Source of the DNA: Chondrus crispus
Lineage: Eukaryota; Rhodophyta; Florideophyceae; Gigartinales; Gigartinaceae
Length of the DNA stretch: 64,000 bases
Assembly (NCBI RefSeq): GCF_000350225.1
Contig: NW_005179024.1
Location: forward strand, 62,001 to 126,000
Direction of reading: 5' to 3'
In this document: in pieces, positions 40,261 through 50,493 of the stretch
Layout of the letters: every line of letters begins with the position of its first letter
How positions within the stretch are numbered: the first letter of the stretch is position 1
Notes under the pieces: model-generated
The model's database searches: none
What the model was told of the DNA's origin: nothing
What the model saw: only the letters and a program-made list of their open reading frames with translations
Made by a program: the position numbers and the translations under genes

Positions 40261-41442
40261 ATCGCCCGGCGTCAAATCCATCTTAGACCGAGGCTCGTTG
40301 CCTCTCCGCGGCAAGCCGGTGCTGATCGTCGAAGAGTCGTGGGCCTGACGAGCTTGAAACGGTAGATGATGTTGTCGAGTCCAAAGCTCTCGACGCGATC
40401 GTGTGAGACTTTAAACTGCAGGTGCCTTCCAGTCCAATGGCTTTGTTGAGAGAATGTGTCTTCTCAACCTGTTCTCCCAATTTGGAAGACAGCTTCAACC
40501 AAAATGTACAGCTGCAAGCCGTCTCTGGTTCGAAACTGGCTCCTCTCACCAGCCACTTACATTCGTTCACAATCTGCAGTTGGCATGGAAGCGAAGCAAC
40601 ACGCGTGTCCTGTTGTGCAATTTGGAACCAAAAATCGCTGAGATGGCATCCGCGAAGCGCTGGGCAAGCAGTGAAATGAATCCACATCACTCATGTGAGT
40701 GAATAGCGTCTTTGCGACCACTTCAACCGCAAGGTTCTCTCCAGGGCGGCAACAGGGTTACAAAGTCACCACATGCTGCCCTCGCCTGCAGCCTTCGCCC
40801 AGCAACCAAACCCAAAAGACCTTCGCTTTCCACTTGCACCCCGTTCTCCCTATCCCCCGTCTTCCCCACTCTGTCCCCGGATAGGACTGCCCCTCACTCT
40901 TTTGTCCCCGCCGCCTGCAGTCAAGCCACGCGCGTCCTAAGCGTAGCTGCCCCATCTCGTAGGCTTCCGCACGGAACGGAATATGGTCCGAAACCATGAT
41001 CTTCTTCACCTCCACCAACCTTGTCGTGCACCTCTGATCTGCTTCCGCTCTCCCTGCGTTTCTTGTCTTCGCTCTTTTAGTCGTACCAGCTTCAGGCGCA
41101 ACCCCACTGCATGCTCATCACGCGTCAATCTGCATTCTCGCCTTCATTGCTCTGCGCTTGCCCTTTGCCGCATCTGACGTCGTCACCTCCACTCGGCCAT
41201 AGTCTGTGATACCGACCCCGGTCATGGCTGGAGTAACAGATGTATGTATAGTCTTCGAGCAGGTGCACAGCATCTACAATGGCGACAAGGAATGTAAAGC
41301 AGCTGGCGGGACCGTTTTGCGCGAGCAATTACCACCGCCAACTCGCTGTCCGAACTTGAGGCAAGCGCTCTTTCGTTGATGAAGTTCTGCGCGACATCGT
41401 CAAAGCTGCTCCGATTTAGAAAACGCTGCAGCGAGCTCCCTT
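40261..41442. other. no gene supported
   Basis: Short overlapping frames on both strands with no motif, and a Pro/Ser-rich C-rich stretch at 40760-41200. The right end meets the second copy of the kinase duplication at 41443. Confidence 0.45.
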
Positions 41443-43113
41443 CATGAGATGCGCACTATTATAGATTTGCATTCGGCGTACATGACCACTTGTCCCTTGA
41501 CTATTGGTTGTATTAATTAAGGATTTAAACTTTTGAATTTCCGCCAATGCCCACCAATGTCGCCTTGCACGAATCGTGCAACAGACCAAAGGTTACCGAC
41601 CCGGACTCGTGGGCAGTTGCTCACGCGTTTAAAGTTTAACCCTTACCACTTTCCCTTGCTTCCTTTCAGTGTCGCATGCTCACACACATCCGAGAACTCG
41701 CCTGTTTAAGAAGGACAGACTTTAGGCCCGAAACCATTGGCAATCGCTTCCTTATATGATCCACGTACTGCACCATGTCTCCACCAAACCATGGAAGCGT
41801 CAAATATTTGTCGATGGTGTCCAGTGGTCCGCGCGGTTCTTTTGAATACCTGCTTGAATACGATGGCGTTCGTTACTACCTGTATCTGGAATACAATGAA
41901 GACGTTCCAGATTGCGTGGAAAACCAATACCTGCAAAGAGTAGACGATGCTGGAGAATTGGACGACGATGAGGCTTCATGTGACAAGGCTTTTGATTGTG
42001 CAGACCTTTTCTGGGATTTTATCGAGCAGAGCCATCGGTCGCAGCAACAAACACGTCGAGAGTCCCATTCAGTGAAGGACAAAGACACTGACATTTGCAA
42101 CACGTCTGTTGTGAAAATGCAGGTCAAGACAGTCAATGGGGTCTTGAAAACGATGCCTCATGACCGCCACATGAAATATCCCCCGACCGAACCTGTTGAG
42201 AACCCTTGCCCTGACCTAACCGTGTTTTCTAAATCGGACATCGAACAAGTCGGGACTATAGTCTACGAGATCCAAAGGGTTTTGATTCACGGAACCGAGT
42301 ACTGTGTTAAGACAGTTCACAGACGAACGGAGGAGTGTTTCCTGGCAGAGTTGGAAAAGTTGAGCGATATGCCCTCTCATCCAAACCTGATTTCGCTCGT
42401 TGGGGTTGTAGACGCTGGAAACGGACTGATAGACGGCATTGTGCTTCCGTACATTTCTGGGAAATGTCTTCAGGATGTCAGTGTAGTGACTGAAACGCAA
42501 AGAGCGAAATGGAAACGCGAGATTGAAGATGCTGTTAAGTTTTTGCACAACAGAGGAATGGTTTGGGGAGATGCCAAACCGGCCAACATTATGATTGACA
42601 GCCGGAGGAACGACAGAGCCATACTAATCGACTTCGACGGAGACACAACAAAAGGATGGGTTGACCATGAACTCAGCGGAACAGTGCCAGGGGATTTGCA
42701 GGGTGTTGCACGCATTAACGAATTTATTGATAGTATTGACAGACTGAAGGGTTGAACCGAGGCTGGACATGGTTTCTACAGTAGTGGGATGAAGCAGGCG
42801 AGTTCCCTTTGCACCGAGCAAGCAATTGATGATGACTTTTTGAAGTCATTAGAATGCACCCAAAGCAGTAGGTCCAAAGGCATGTCATCTCGTGATGGAC
42901 GGCAAGGATATGTCCACGGTTGATAGAATACCAAGTTCTCACATTAATGCACAAATGTCAACGGTGGCCTGTGCGACTAGTTGCAGACGAGCCCCCCGCG
43001 CCCCGCGTGGGACGATTCCACTTTTCACAGCCTTCGCAGACTGCATGAGAGCACTCCGAATTCATGCAACTTCCGTATCGATTGCGGCCATCAGGACCGT
43101 CGCCATAGCCACA
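41443..43113 (+). repeat. segmental duplication, copy 2 (1,671 bp)
   Basis: Second copy of 34887-36557. Its left neighbour is unrelated to the pogo-like element, and the right neighbour is unrelated to the N-terminal half of the Cys-rich ORF. Confidence 0.95.
41775..42755 (+). CDS. protein kinase-like protein, copy 2 (DFG changed to DFD)
   Basis: 326 residues, open throughout, identical to copy 1 except for three replacements that all fall in 11 residues: G288D, G290D and Y298H. The metal-binding motif LIDFGGGTT becomes LIDFDGDTT. The catalytic loop (GDAKPAN) and ATP-binding Lys are kept. The DFG Asp remains but the Gly is lost, which usually lowers or alters activity, so this copy may be a pseudokinase. 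Upstream sequence, and therefore any promoter within about 330 bp, is shared with copy 1. Confidence 0.82.
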   Translation: MSPPNHGSVKYLSMVSSGPRGSFEYLLEYDGVRYYLYLEYNEDVPDCVENQYLQRVDDAGELDDDEASCDKAFDCADLFWDFIEQSHRSQQQTRRESHSVKDKDTDICNTSVVKMQVKTVNGVLKTMPHDRHMKYPPTEPVENPCPDLTVFSKSDIEQVGTIVYEIQRVLIHGTEYCVKTVHRRTEECFLAELEKLSDMPSHPNLISLVGVVDAGNGLIDGIVLPYISGKCLQDVSVVTETQRAKWKREIEDAVKFLHNRGMVWGDAKPANIMIDSRRNDRAILIDFDGDTTKGWVDHELSGTVPGDLQGVARINEFIDSIDRLKG

Positions 43114-43645
43114 GTTCACAACAAACTTCCCGACACGTACTGGTACCCAGCATTTTCTCTTCCTCTTTTCTTAGTTGCAACAAAGCGCCTTGCCATTTTA
43201 TTGTGAATCAATTCTATCCATCGCATGAGAGCAAAGGCTACCAGAGTCGTTAATGTGAACTAGCACTTAAGGTGTCACAGGGATAACAGGAAATGGTGAC
43301 CAGCAAAACGAGATTGCTTCCAAAGAGGGACAATTAATATGTGACCCAGCTCTTCCACTTGTTGTCATGGGCTGTATTAAGATCTACTAGGAGGCCAGTT
43401 GCAATACGGCATCAGGTCATCAGAGGGTAACACCCGTAAAACGATCCATGCGAAGAACGCATCAAGGATAGTTCGTAAAAGGTTTGCTTTCTCGTTGATG
43501 TTGGTGATCACAACATTTCGCTCTGACTGCTAATGATGAGATAACCAGCTCGATAGTGGTATCCGCATGTAACAGAGCACACCAGTCTTCGGCATTAAAA
43601 GTGGTTTTAACGCGTCAGGCCACAGTATTCTACACAGTACGTTGC
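43114..43645. other. no gene seen
   Basis: Spacer between the end of the duplication and the stop codon of the Hsp110-class gene; no coding motif visible. Confidence 0.5.
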
Positions 43646-43647
43646 CT

Positions 43648-45456
43648 CTATGCCTTTCCTGTAGCCGGCGCTACTTTCCCCTTCTCCACTTCCATGTCAT
43701 CCCCAGTCACTTTCGGTTCCTCAGTCACTTTCGGTTCCTCAGCAGCTTTCCCGTTCGCTTCCCCATCCATCTCTTCGGCACCCGGCCCGTTGGGCTGCGG
43801 TTCTACGGGAGTCTCGTCCATCTTCTCTCCGTCCTTCTCATCGGCCTTCTTCTCTTCGGGCTTCTCTTCGACTTTCGGTTTCGGTTTCGGTGTGTTCTGA
43901 ATTGGTCGGCACACCTTGTCCAATTCGGTGAGTTTCTCGTTAAGATCGGCACAGATCAAAACAGGATCTTGGTCCTTGGGCAGAGGTTCTTGCTTTGTCA
44001 GCTGCTCCTTAAGCCAAACATATGTGCTCTCCGCGCATTTCAAAACTTTGTTCTTGTCTTCGTCAGAGATGTGTGCGTACTCTTCCGCTCCTGGCACGGC
44101 AATCTGCTTATAGTTTTAGATCGAAGTCTCCAAAACACTGACTCGAACAGGCCTCTCCTCGAATTCCTTCTTCCGATAAAAGAGCTTGCTGGCCTTCTCC
44201 ACAAGCTCGTTCTTCTTCTGCACGAAAGCGATTTTCGACGCGGCCTCAGCTTCTTCCGAATAGATCCACTCTTCCGTGTTATCCAGGTCCGCTTTGAGCG
44301 TGTTCCGTACCTCATCAGATCCAAAGTCCTTCAGATCCCCACCGTACGGATCAATGCGATTGCGAAGGTCATACACATACGCTTCCAGCGAGTTCATCGC
44401 CTCAGACCGCTCCCTAATGTACAGGTCATTTGCCCTCATCTTGGCCTCCTCCTCGGTGGCGGCCATAACCAGTTCAGTGGTCATTCCATGTCCAATGCCG
44501 GGGAGTCTGGTCAACCCCAGATCGGAGGACTTAATCTTCTTGACCAGACGCTTCTCCGTCGCTGGAGGCTCTTCCTTAGCCGGTTCCGCCGCTGGAGCCG
44601 GAGGGACCGCTGGAGCTGCCTGAGCCGCTGGTTCTTCCGGCTTGCCGTCAGGCGTGCCATCAGTCTTGGCAATTCCGTCGGCAGGAGCGTCCGTCATGGG
44701 GGTATCCGAAGCAGGAGCACCGTTGGCAGTTTCCGCAGTGGTGGTGCCATTCGGCTTCTCTTCAACCTTCTCGACCGACACCTCTTCTTCCACCTCGACC
44801 TCCTTCATTAGCTGAGCACTGGCCACCTCGACCGTACCATTCGCAGTGACACGAATCTTGGTACGAACCTTTGCTTCCGGGTCTAACGGCGCATCGACAA
44901 GATAGCTGCATATCTGGGCGGCCTCCTCGCCAACAGGGAGGGTGGTAGGGTCGCTGTAGCGAACATTGATGGTGAGCGGTCCCGGTGACTTGAAGGTCAT
45001 GGCCTTGAGACAGGGGATAAGGTTGCCCTTTGGTACGAGAGTGAGCGCCTCCGGCGCAGTGCCGTCCGTGAAGATCTTCTCAGCGTCAAGAGCCTGGGCT
45101 GCGATGTCACTAACAATTTAGTCGCGCACTTTGAACGCCGGAGAGAGCATGGCCGACATGAGGGCACATCCACGTGCAATGCACTCGTCCGCGTTGAGCG
45201 TGGTGCGGATAGGCGCGCCGACCTTGGCGAAGGCGTCTGTGATAGCTGCCTTGAACGCTGGGACACGAGTGCTGCCGCCAACGATTTCGACTGCGGCGAG
45301 GTGCTCATCCGGCTTGAGCCCCGCGTCTGCAATGGCCTTTTCGCAGACTGCATGGATCCGCTCGACGAGCGGAACGGCGAGCTCCTCCAGCTCGTCGCGC
45401 TTGATGGCTCCCTTGACATCAACGTCGTTCATGAGACATTCGAGGTTAAGCCGGGC
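43648..45456 (-). pseudogene. Hsp110-class (Hsp70 superfamily) chaperone, 5'-truncated by an LTR
   Basis: One frame of about 600 codons with only two stops, both TAA (45118-45120 and 44116-44118), ending TAG at 43648. It covers the second half of the ATPase domain (RLNLECLMNDVDVKGAIKRD, VEIVGGSTRVPAFKAAI, NADECIARGCALMSAML). The substrate-binding beta domain with an acidic, Ala/Pro/Glu-rich insertion follows. The helical lid is next (IRERSEAMNSLEAYVYDLRN, AEAASKIAFVQKKNELVEKA) and then a charged tail. The long acidic insertion and lid are typical of Hsp110 nucleotide-exchange factors. The 230 or so N-terminal residues are missing, because a Ty3 LTR starts at 45459. The lack of introns and low number of lesions suggest recent inactivation. 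Confidence 0.88.
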
Positions 45457-45458
45457 CA

Positions 45459-45650
45459 TGTGGTATAACGGCAAACTAGATTTAGATCTAGATTGGATCC
45501 CGCACTGTAGAGCCGGAGCTCTACAGTACGGACCCACACGTGTGCGCGACACGCACGTGTACTGTCAGCCCGATGCCTGACAGCGCTACAGTGCAGGCTG
45601 ACCCGCACTACAGTAGCCCCCTACAGTACATCGGTACCCGGGTGGTCTCC
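45459..45650 (+). repeat. 5' LTR of Ty3 element 3 (right edge uncertain)
   Basis: Starts TGTGGTATAAC. A string of small hairpins follows: GTAGAGC/GCTCTAC, CACGTGTGCGCGACACGCACGTG (as two arms), CTGTCAG/CTGACAG, and repeated TACAGTA. The same set in the same order is in the element 1 LTR. The true LTR may extend 100-250 bp further. Confidence 0.65.
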
Positions 45651-45821
45651 CGTTTCCCACTCCCCGCGTCCCGAACACGCGTGCTCTGCCTGAGGCTGCC
45701 ACACGTGGCCTCAGTGCACGACATTTGGTCTCCCGACCTAGAAGTCTGCGGAGTTTTCTCTTACCCTTTCTCTTTTATTTTCGAAGGTTTTCTTTCCACA
45801 GCTCACAGGTGTGAACCAGAC

Positions 45822-48108
45822 ATGGTGTCCGGTTCCGAGAGCTCCCGAGAAACCCGTCCTCGAGACGTACTACCTGCCACTGCGGCGTGGATCACTCGGA
45901 GTTGCCGCGAGGCACTCCGAGAGGCCGAACGGTTTACGCTCACTACTGTAGCGGAAAAACTCGCAGCGCAATCGCCGGCGCTGCGAGAAAGTCTCAACAG
46001 CTTTGTTGTGGAAACGATCGCCGCACAGGCGGATGTTCAGTCAGCGTAGGGACGCGATCGACTCTCCGCTTTTGAAAGCGTTTTGACTCGCGCCTGGCAG
46101 AAGGATCTATCTGCCAGTATCGACGAGGCCGTCCTCCCTCTGAAACAAGAGATCGCCACTATAACTGCAGAGCTTAATACCCTCCGGCAGGAAGTCTCCG
46201 TCCTTAAGACGTCCCGCCCCCATCCGTCACCGGCTACCCGGGTCGGATCGGCGACGCAAACTCCAGCCCCTGCGGCTGTTACCCCTCCGAATACCGCCGG
46301 AGTTGCCACGACACCCATCCGGGTGAAGTGTCTACCACCACTCCCGCCGCGGAGTTACCCCCGTTGAACAAGAGCTTGCTCTTTCAACCGTTACCCTCCC
46401 AGCGTTACAAGCCACCGGGATTCCGGTCCCCTCAATGGCGACCGTACCACAGTTTTCTGCCAATCACGCAGCGTTGACGACAACGGCTGGAGCGTCCCGA
46501 GAAGGTGCCTCCGTCGGACCCATACACCTTGCTGGTGAAGTACCTTCCCGGAGTGTACCGGGAGGGGACCCCGACTCTGGGGGAGGTTCGGACGACAACG
46601 GAGATGGACGACGAAAGAAGTCCAAACCCGGTCGGAAGAAGCGCCATGATCGCCGCCACAAGGGACGAAAGGGGAAAGACCCGCCACCCGAGGATTCATC
46701 TTCGTATCAATCGAGCTCGTCGTCGTCGTCTTCCTCGGACTCGGAATCTGATTCCGAGTCGGAGTCCCTCACGGCACCAATGCCGACGTTCGGCCCCAAA
46801 CAGAAACACCTTTCTGTTTGGAAGCCGACGAACCACCGCTTCAGGTGTACATGTAACTACCGAGCATACCGTCTCGTTGACACTGGCCAAAATGTGGATG
46901 ACAAGGTTTATGCCACCACCCGTAAGAGGGGGCAGTACCTCCTCGTCGTTATGGGCGAGTACAAGTTCAGCGGGGTGGACCCGATCAGAGTCATAAGTTT
47001 CCTTGCGCGCTGCAAGGAAAACTTTGACAACGACAATATGTCGGAGGCCATGGCTCTGATGGCCCTCCCCCACCTGTTATCACCACCCGCGAAAGAGGCG
47101 TATGAGTCCCAGAGGGGTCTGCACCGCAAATCCCAAGGAATCGCGAGTTGGGCCGCCGCTGTTAATTGGCTACTGCGCACATACGCGACTAACCTCTAAA
47201 TCGAGCGGGCCCTCACCTCCTTACGGGAGTTACGCCAGAAGCAAGGCGAAACGGAAACCGAGTATGCTACTCGTATGTTAACCGCCCTCGGGAGATGTGG
47301 CGACGTCCACTCACAGTACGAGAGGACCACTCTGTACATAGAGGGACTAACCCCCGCGATCAAGCCGCTGGTGCTACAAACTCGCGAGGATCGTCCCCGA
47401 TCCACGTTCGAGGATACAGTAGCCCACGCCCGGTCACATGGCGATGCTATACGGGCCCAACTAGGGCCTGGTCGCCGGGTGGACTTTATCAAGCCTCGCC
47501 CTGTTAAATAGGTTCTAGCCGCTCTTGATAGCGTTCCGTCCTCGAAGACCGGCCCCACGACCAGTTACCAATCAGCCAGGGGAGCCGAGAACTACTTGGC
47601 AGTGGAAGGTGACAACGTCGGGGGGATATCCTCCCTATCGACAGAAGACTTCTCCTTCAACGATGGAGATTCGCTTTTCTACGGCGACCGGCACAAGCCG
47701 TACCAACCCGCTGTAGAGCGTCCGGGAAGTACCCGCGGCCCCTCCGGCGGACGAACGTCCCGGGAATATCAGAAGGATCTGCGGGGGCCACCTTCCCCGC
47801 GGATCATTTGCTTCGCCTGCTACACAGTCGGGGATCATATTACCCTCGACTGTGGCATGAAGGTGAAGGATGTATCCCTCGTACCCCACCAGTACGAGAA
47901 GCTATCGATGGCCCAGAAGAGCTGGGTCTCACCGGATGCGTATCTCCGTGCCGTCGCCCTCCTCAGTTACGAGGCTAACCGGGTAATCAATCGCGTTCCT
48001 GTCACCAGACAGTCGCCGACGTCGGCGACTGTGGCGAAGACCTCCCCGCCCGTGATGGCGTACAGCGACCTCCGAAAAACTAGGAGAACCTCAGTCTGCA
48101 GCAACTGA
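45822..48108 (+). pseudogene. gag: Ty3 element 3 gag
   Basis: A helical N-terminal part (ATG 45822; TAG at 46047; AWQKDLSASIDEAVLPLKQE) ends at 46367. After a one-base shift a second frame begins at 46435. It has a Lys/Arg-rich then Ser/Glu/Asp-rich linker, the capsid domain (FSGVDPIRVISFLARCKENF, TAA at 47197, LRELRQKQGETETEYATRML, YIEGLTPAIKPLVLQTRED), TAG at 47509, and a knuckle-like CFACYTVGDHITLDC near 47808-47852. The knuckle spacing is CX2CX5HX4C, one residue longer than normal, so zinc binding may be impaired. Confidence 0.78.
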
Positions 48109-48316
48109 GGTAGAGACGGGGGCTACCCCGGAGAACTCGCCAAAGTCGGCGGATACAATTTCACCTCCCAAGACGGAGAAGCGGTTCCGAGTACTCGGCC
48201 GTAAACACACTGGCTCAGCCCAGGGCAATCCCGATCCCGAAGGCCTCGGTACGCTACTCCGACCATGGCGGACGAACATCCAGCCGCTTGCACCGGATGT
48301 TCACGCCTCTGCGACA

Positions 48317-50317
48317 GTGATGACCTTGTCGCAGAGAAACTACAAGGTCTATGCAGACCTTGGTATTACCCCAGCTGTCATGGTGAGGCAGCTCACCATC
48401 CTCGACACGGGGGCGGGTTCCAACTTCGTTCAAGGTGATACCTTACCTTCAGGATGGGAGTCGCTCGTCACCCCGGGTGAAATCCGGACAATCGCTGACG
48501 CAAATGGCCGCCCATTGCGGACGAGCGGACAAATCCCACTGGTGGTGCGGTTAGGTGACCGCACCATGAAGTGTAACTTCATCGTTTGCCAACGACTGGC
48601 AGCCCCCGTCATTCTCGGGTGTGAGTTTAACGACAAATTTGTCGAAGCAATCTACCCCCAACGAAAGTTGGTGGAGTTGGACGACGGTACAAAAGTACCG
48701 ATCGTTCGTAAACCGGCTCGCCGTGCCCTAGATCACCCTCCGCTCCCCTCGGAGCAGGAGTATACCCCCGAGGCTGGGCGCATATCGCCCAAGCTTAAGG
48801 TGTCCCGAGCGGTGGATATACCGGCCGGTACCCAAACTTGGGTACACGTCACTAATGGACGAAGAGGACTCTCCACGGTGGAGCCAAACCCGCAATTATA
48901 TGCGAGGCATCGTGTCTCCATTTCCAACGGGGTGATCCACATCACTCCGTTGCAGGAGTTTAAAATCTTGGTAGCCAACTTCTCACCGGCCACCAAGCGA
49001 CTGGCGAAGAACCAAGTGGTTGGTTTCGTTTCTCTCCATCCCCGTGCGATGATTTGCACGGCGATACCATTAGACGCAGTTCTTGCGGAGGAGTTCGACG
49101 AGGGGAGCCCTCCTTCACAGGGTGCAGACCGCCCTCGCTGACCTTCCTCGACTCATGAGGTTTCTCATCCCATGGATGCTGTACCCCTTGACCACTTGCC
49201 GCAACACGTGCCGAAGCAGGTTCGCACCATGCTTACGCCGTACGCAGGCATGTGGAATGGGAATCTGGGTGAGGTTCGAGCGACCGAACATCGCATCGAA
49301 CTCACCCTCGGCGCAAAGCCGTTTCGTTGTCAACCCTATCGGGCTGGTCCTCGCGCCCGAGAGTCAGAACAAGTCTCAGTAGACGAGATGTTGGCCAGAG
49401 GGTTTATCACCCGGTCGAAATCCGGGTGGGCCTCGCCGGTCGTCCTCATCCCCAAGTCGGATGGCAGTCTCCGTTTTTGCGTCGACTATCGTCGCTTAAA
49501 CGCCTTAACCGTGCGTGACACGTACCCTATTCCTCGCATGGACGAGTGCCTAGATTCCCTAGGTGAAGCCAAGGTGTTCACCACTTTGGATTGTAACTCC
49601 GGGTACTGGCAAATTCCAGTTGCCCAGGAGGATAGGGCCAAAACCACATTCACGTGTCATGCCGGGACGTACCAGTTCAACCGAATGCCCTTCGGGTTGA
49701 TGAACGCCCCGGCTACATTTCAACGAATGTTGGATATTCTCCTCTCCAGCTACAGCTGGAAGAGTTGCTTGATTTACTTGGATGATATTATAATTTTCTC
49801 CAAGGACCACGACTCCCATCTCAAGGATATGGAGGTTATACTCCGGGCTCTACAGCAGGAGGGATTGTCACTTAAGCTCAAAAAGTGTAAGTGTTTTCAG
49901 GACTCCGTGGAGTACCTGGGTCATATCATTCGTCCGGGAGAACTTCAAGTTCACCCGAAGAACGTCAAAGCGCTCTCCGAAGCGACGCCTCCACGGACCC
50001 AAACCGAGCTCCGCTCGTTCTTGGGGATGTGTAATGTTTACCGCCGTTTCGTCGATCACTTCGCTAAAATAGCGGCGCCTCTTACGGCGATGCTCCGCAA
50101 GGGAGAACCTGATCTCCTCCCCGTCTTGGATGACGATCAAACCATGGCCTTCGATACGCTGAAGGCGTGTCTAATATCCCCCCCGGTGTTGAAGCTCCCT
50201 CGCGGTTACCTTACTCGCTCGGTACCGATGTGTCTGATGCTCAACTGGGCTGTACCCTGTTACAGACCCATGAGGATGGAAACCGATACCCTGTTGGGTA
50301 TTGGTCCCGCACGCTAG
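48317..50317 (+). pseudogene. pol: Ty3 element 3 protease and reverse transcriptase
   Basis: One frame with a single TGA at 49139-49141. The protease active site is ILDTGAGSNF, and VILGCEFNDKFVEAIYP is its second half; both look normal. The beta-rich segment follows (SRAVDIPAGTQTWVHVT to FKILVANFSP). RT shows SPVVLIPKSDGSLRFCVDYR, LDCNSGYWQIPVA, MPFGLMNAPATFQRM and YLDDIIIFS. At about 50210 a one-base shift moves RNase H into the next frame (SLGTDVSDAQLGC, TEKECLAIVW, NTDHHSLRWLM). Confidence 0.9.
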
Positions 50318-50478
50318 AGTCAGCGGAACGGAATAACTCGACAACCGAGAAAGAATGCCTCGCCATCGTATGGGCGATCCAAACGCTGCGGCCATACTTG
50401 GAACGCGAGCAGTTTACGGTTAACACCGATCACCATTCTCTCAGGTGGCTTATGAACCTCGTCGACGCGAGTGGTTGA
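50167..50478 (+). pseudogene. pol: Ty3 element 3 RNase H
   Basis: RNase H core in the same frame as the integrase ORF. Two TGA codons (50476 and 50488) fall between DASG and RLAEYEF, where related elements have Arg and Trp. Both can be explained by single C-to-T or G-to-A changes. Catalytic TDVSD, TEKE and NTDH words are present. Confidence 0.85.
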
Positions 50479-50493
50479 CTTGCCCGGTGACGC

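Noticed and set aside
40422..41177. Several plus-strand ORFs of 60-95 codons
   Set aside because: Overlapping in three frames with no recognisable feature.
43642..44811. 389-codon plus-strand ORF opposite the Hsp110-class gene
   Set aside because: It is the complement of the chaperone coding strand and has no motif of its own.
44116..45120. Alternative genetic code with TAA as sense codon in the Hsp110-class gene
   Set aside because: Other frames here end in TAA as a real stop (ORFX of element 2) and the gene is already truncated; nonsense mutation is simpler.
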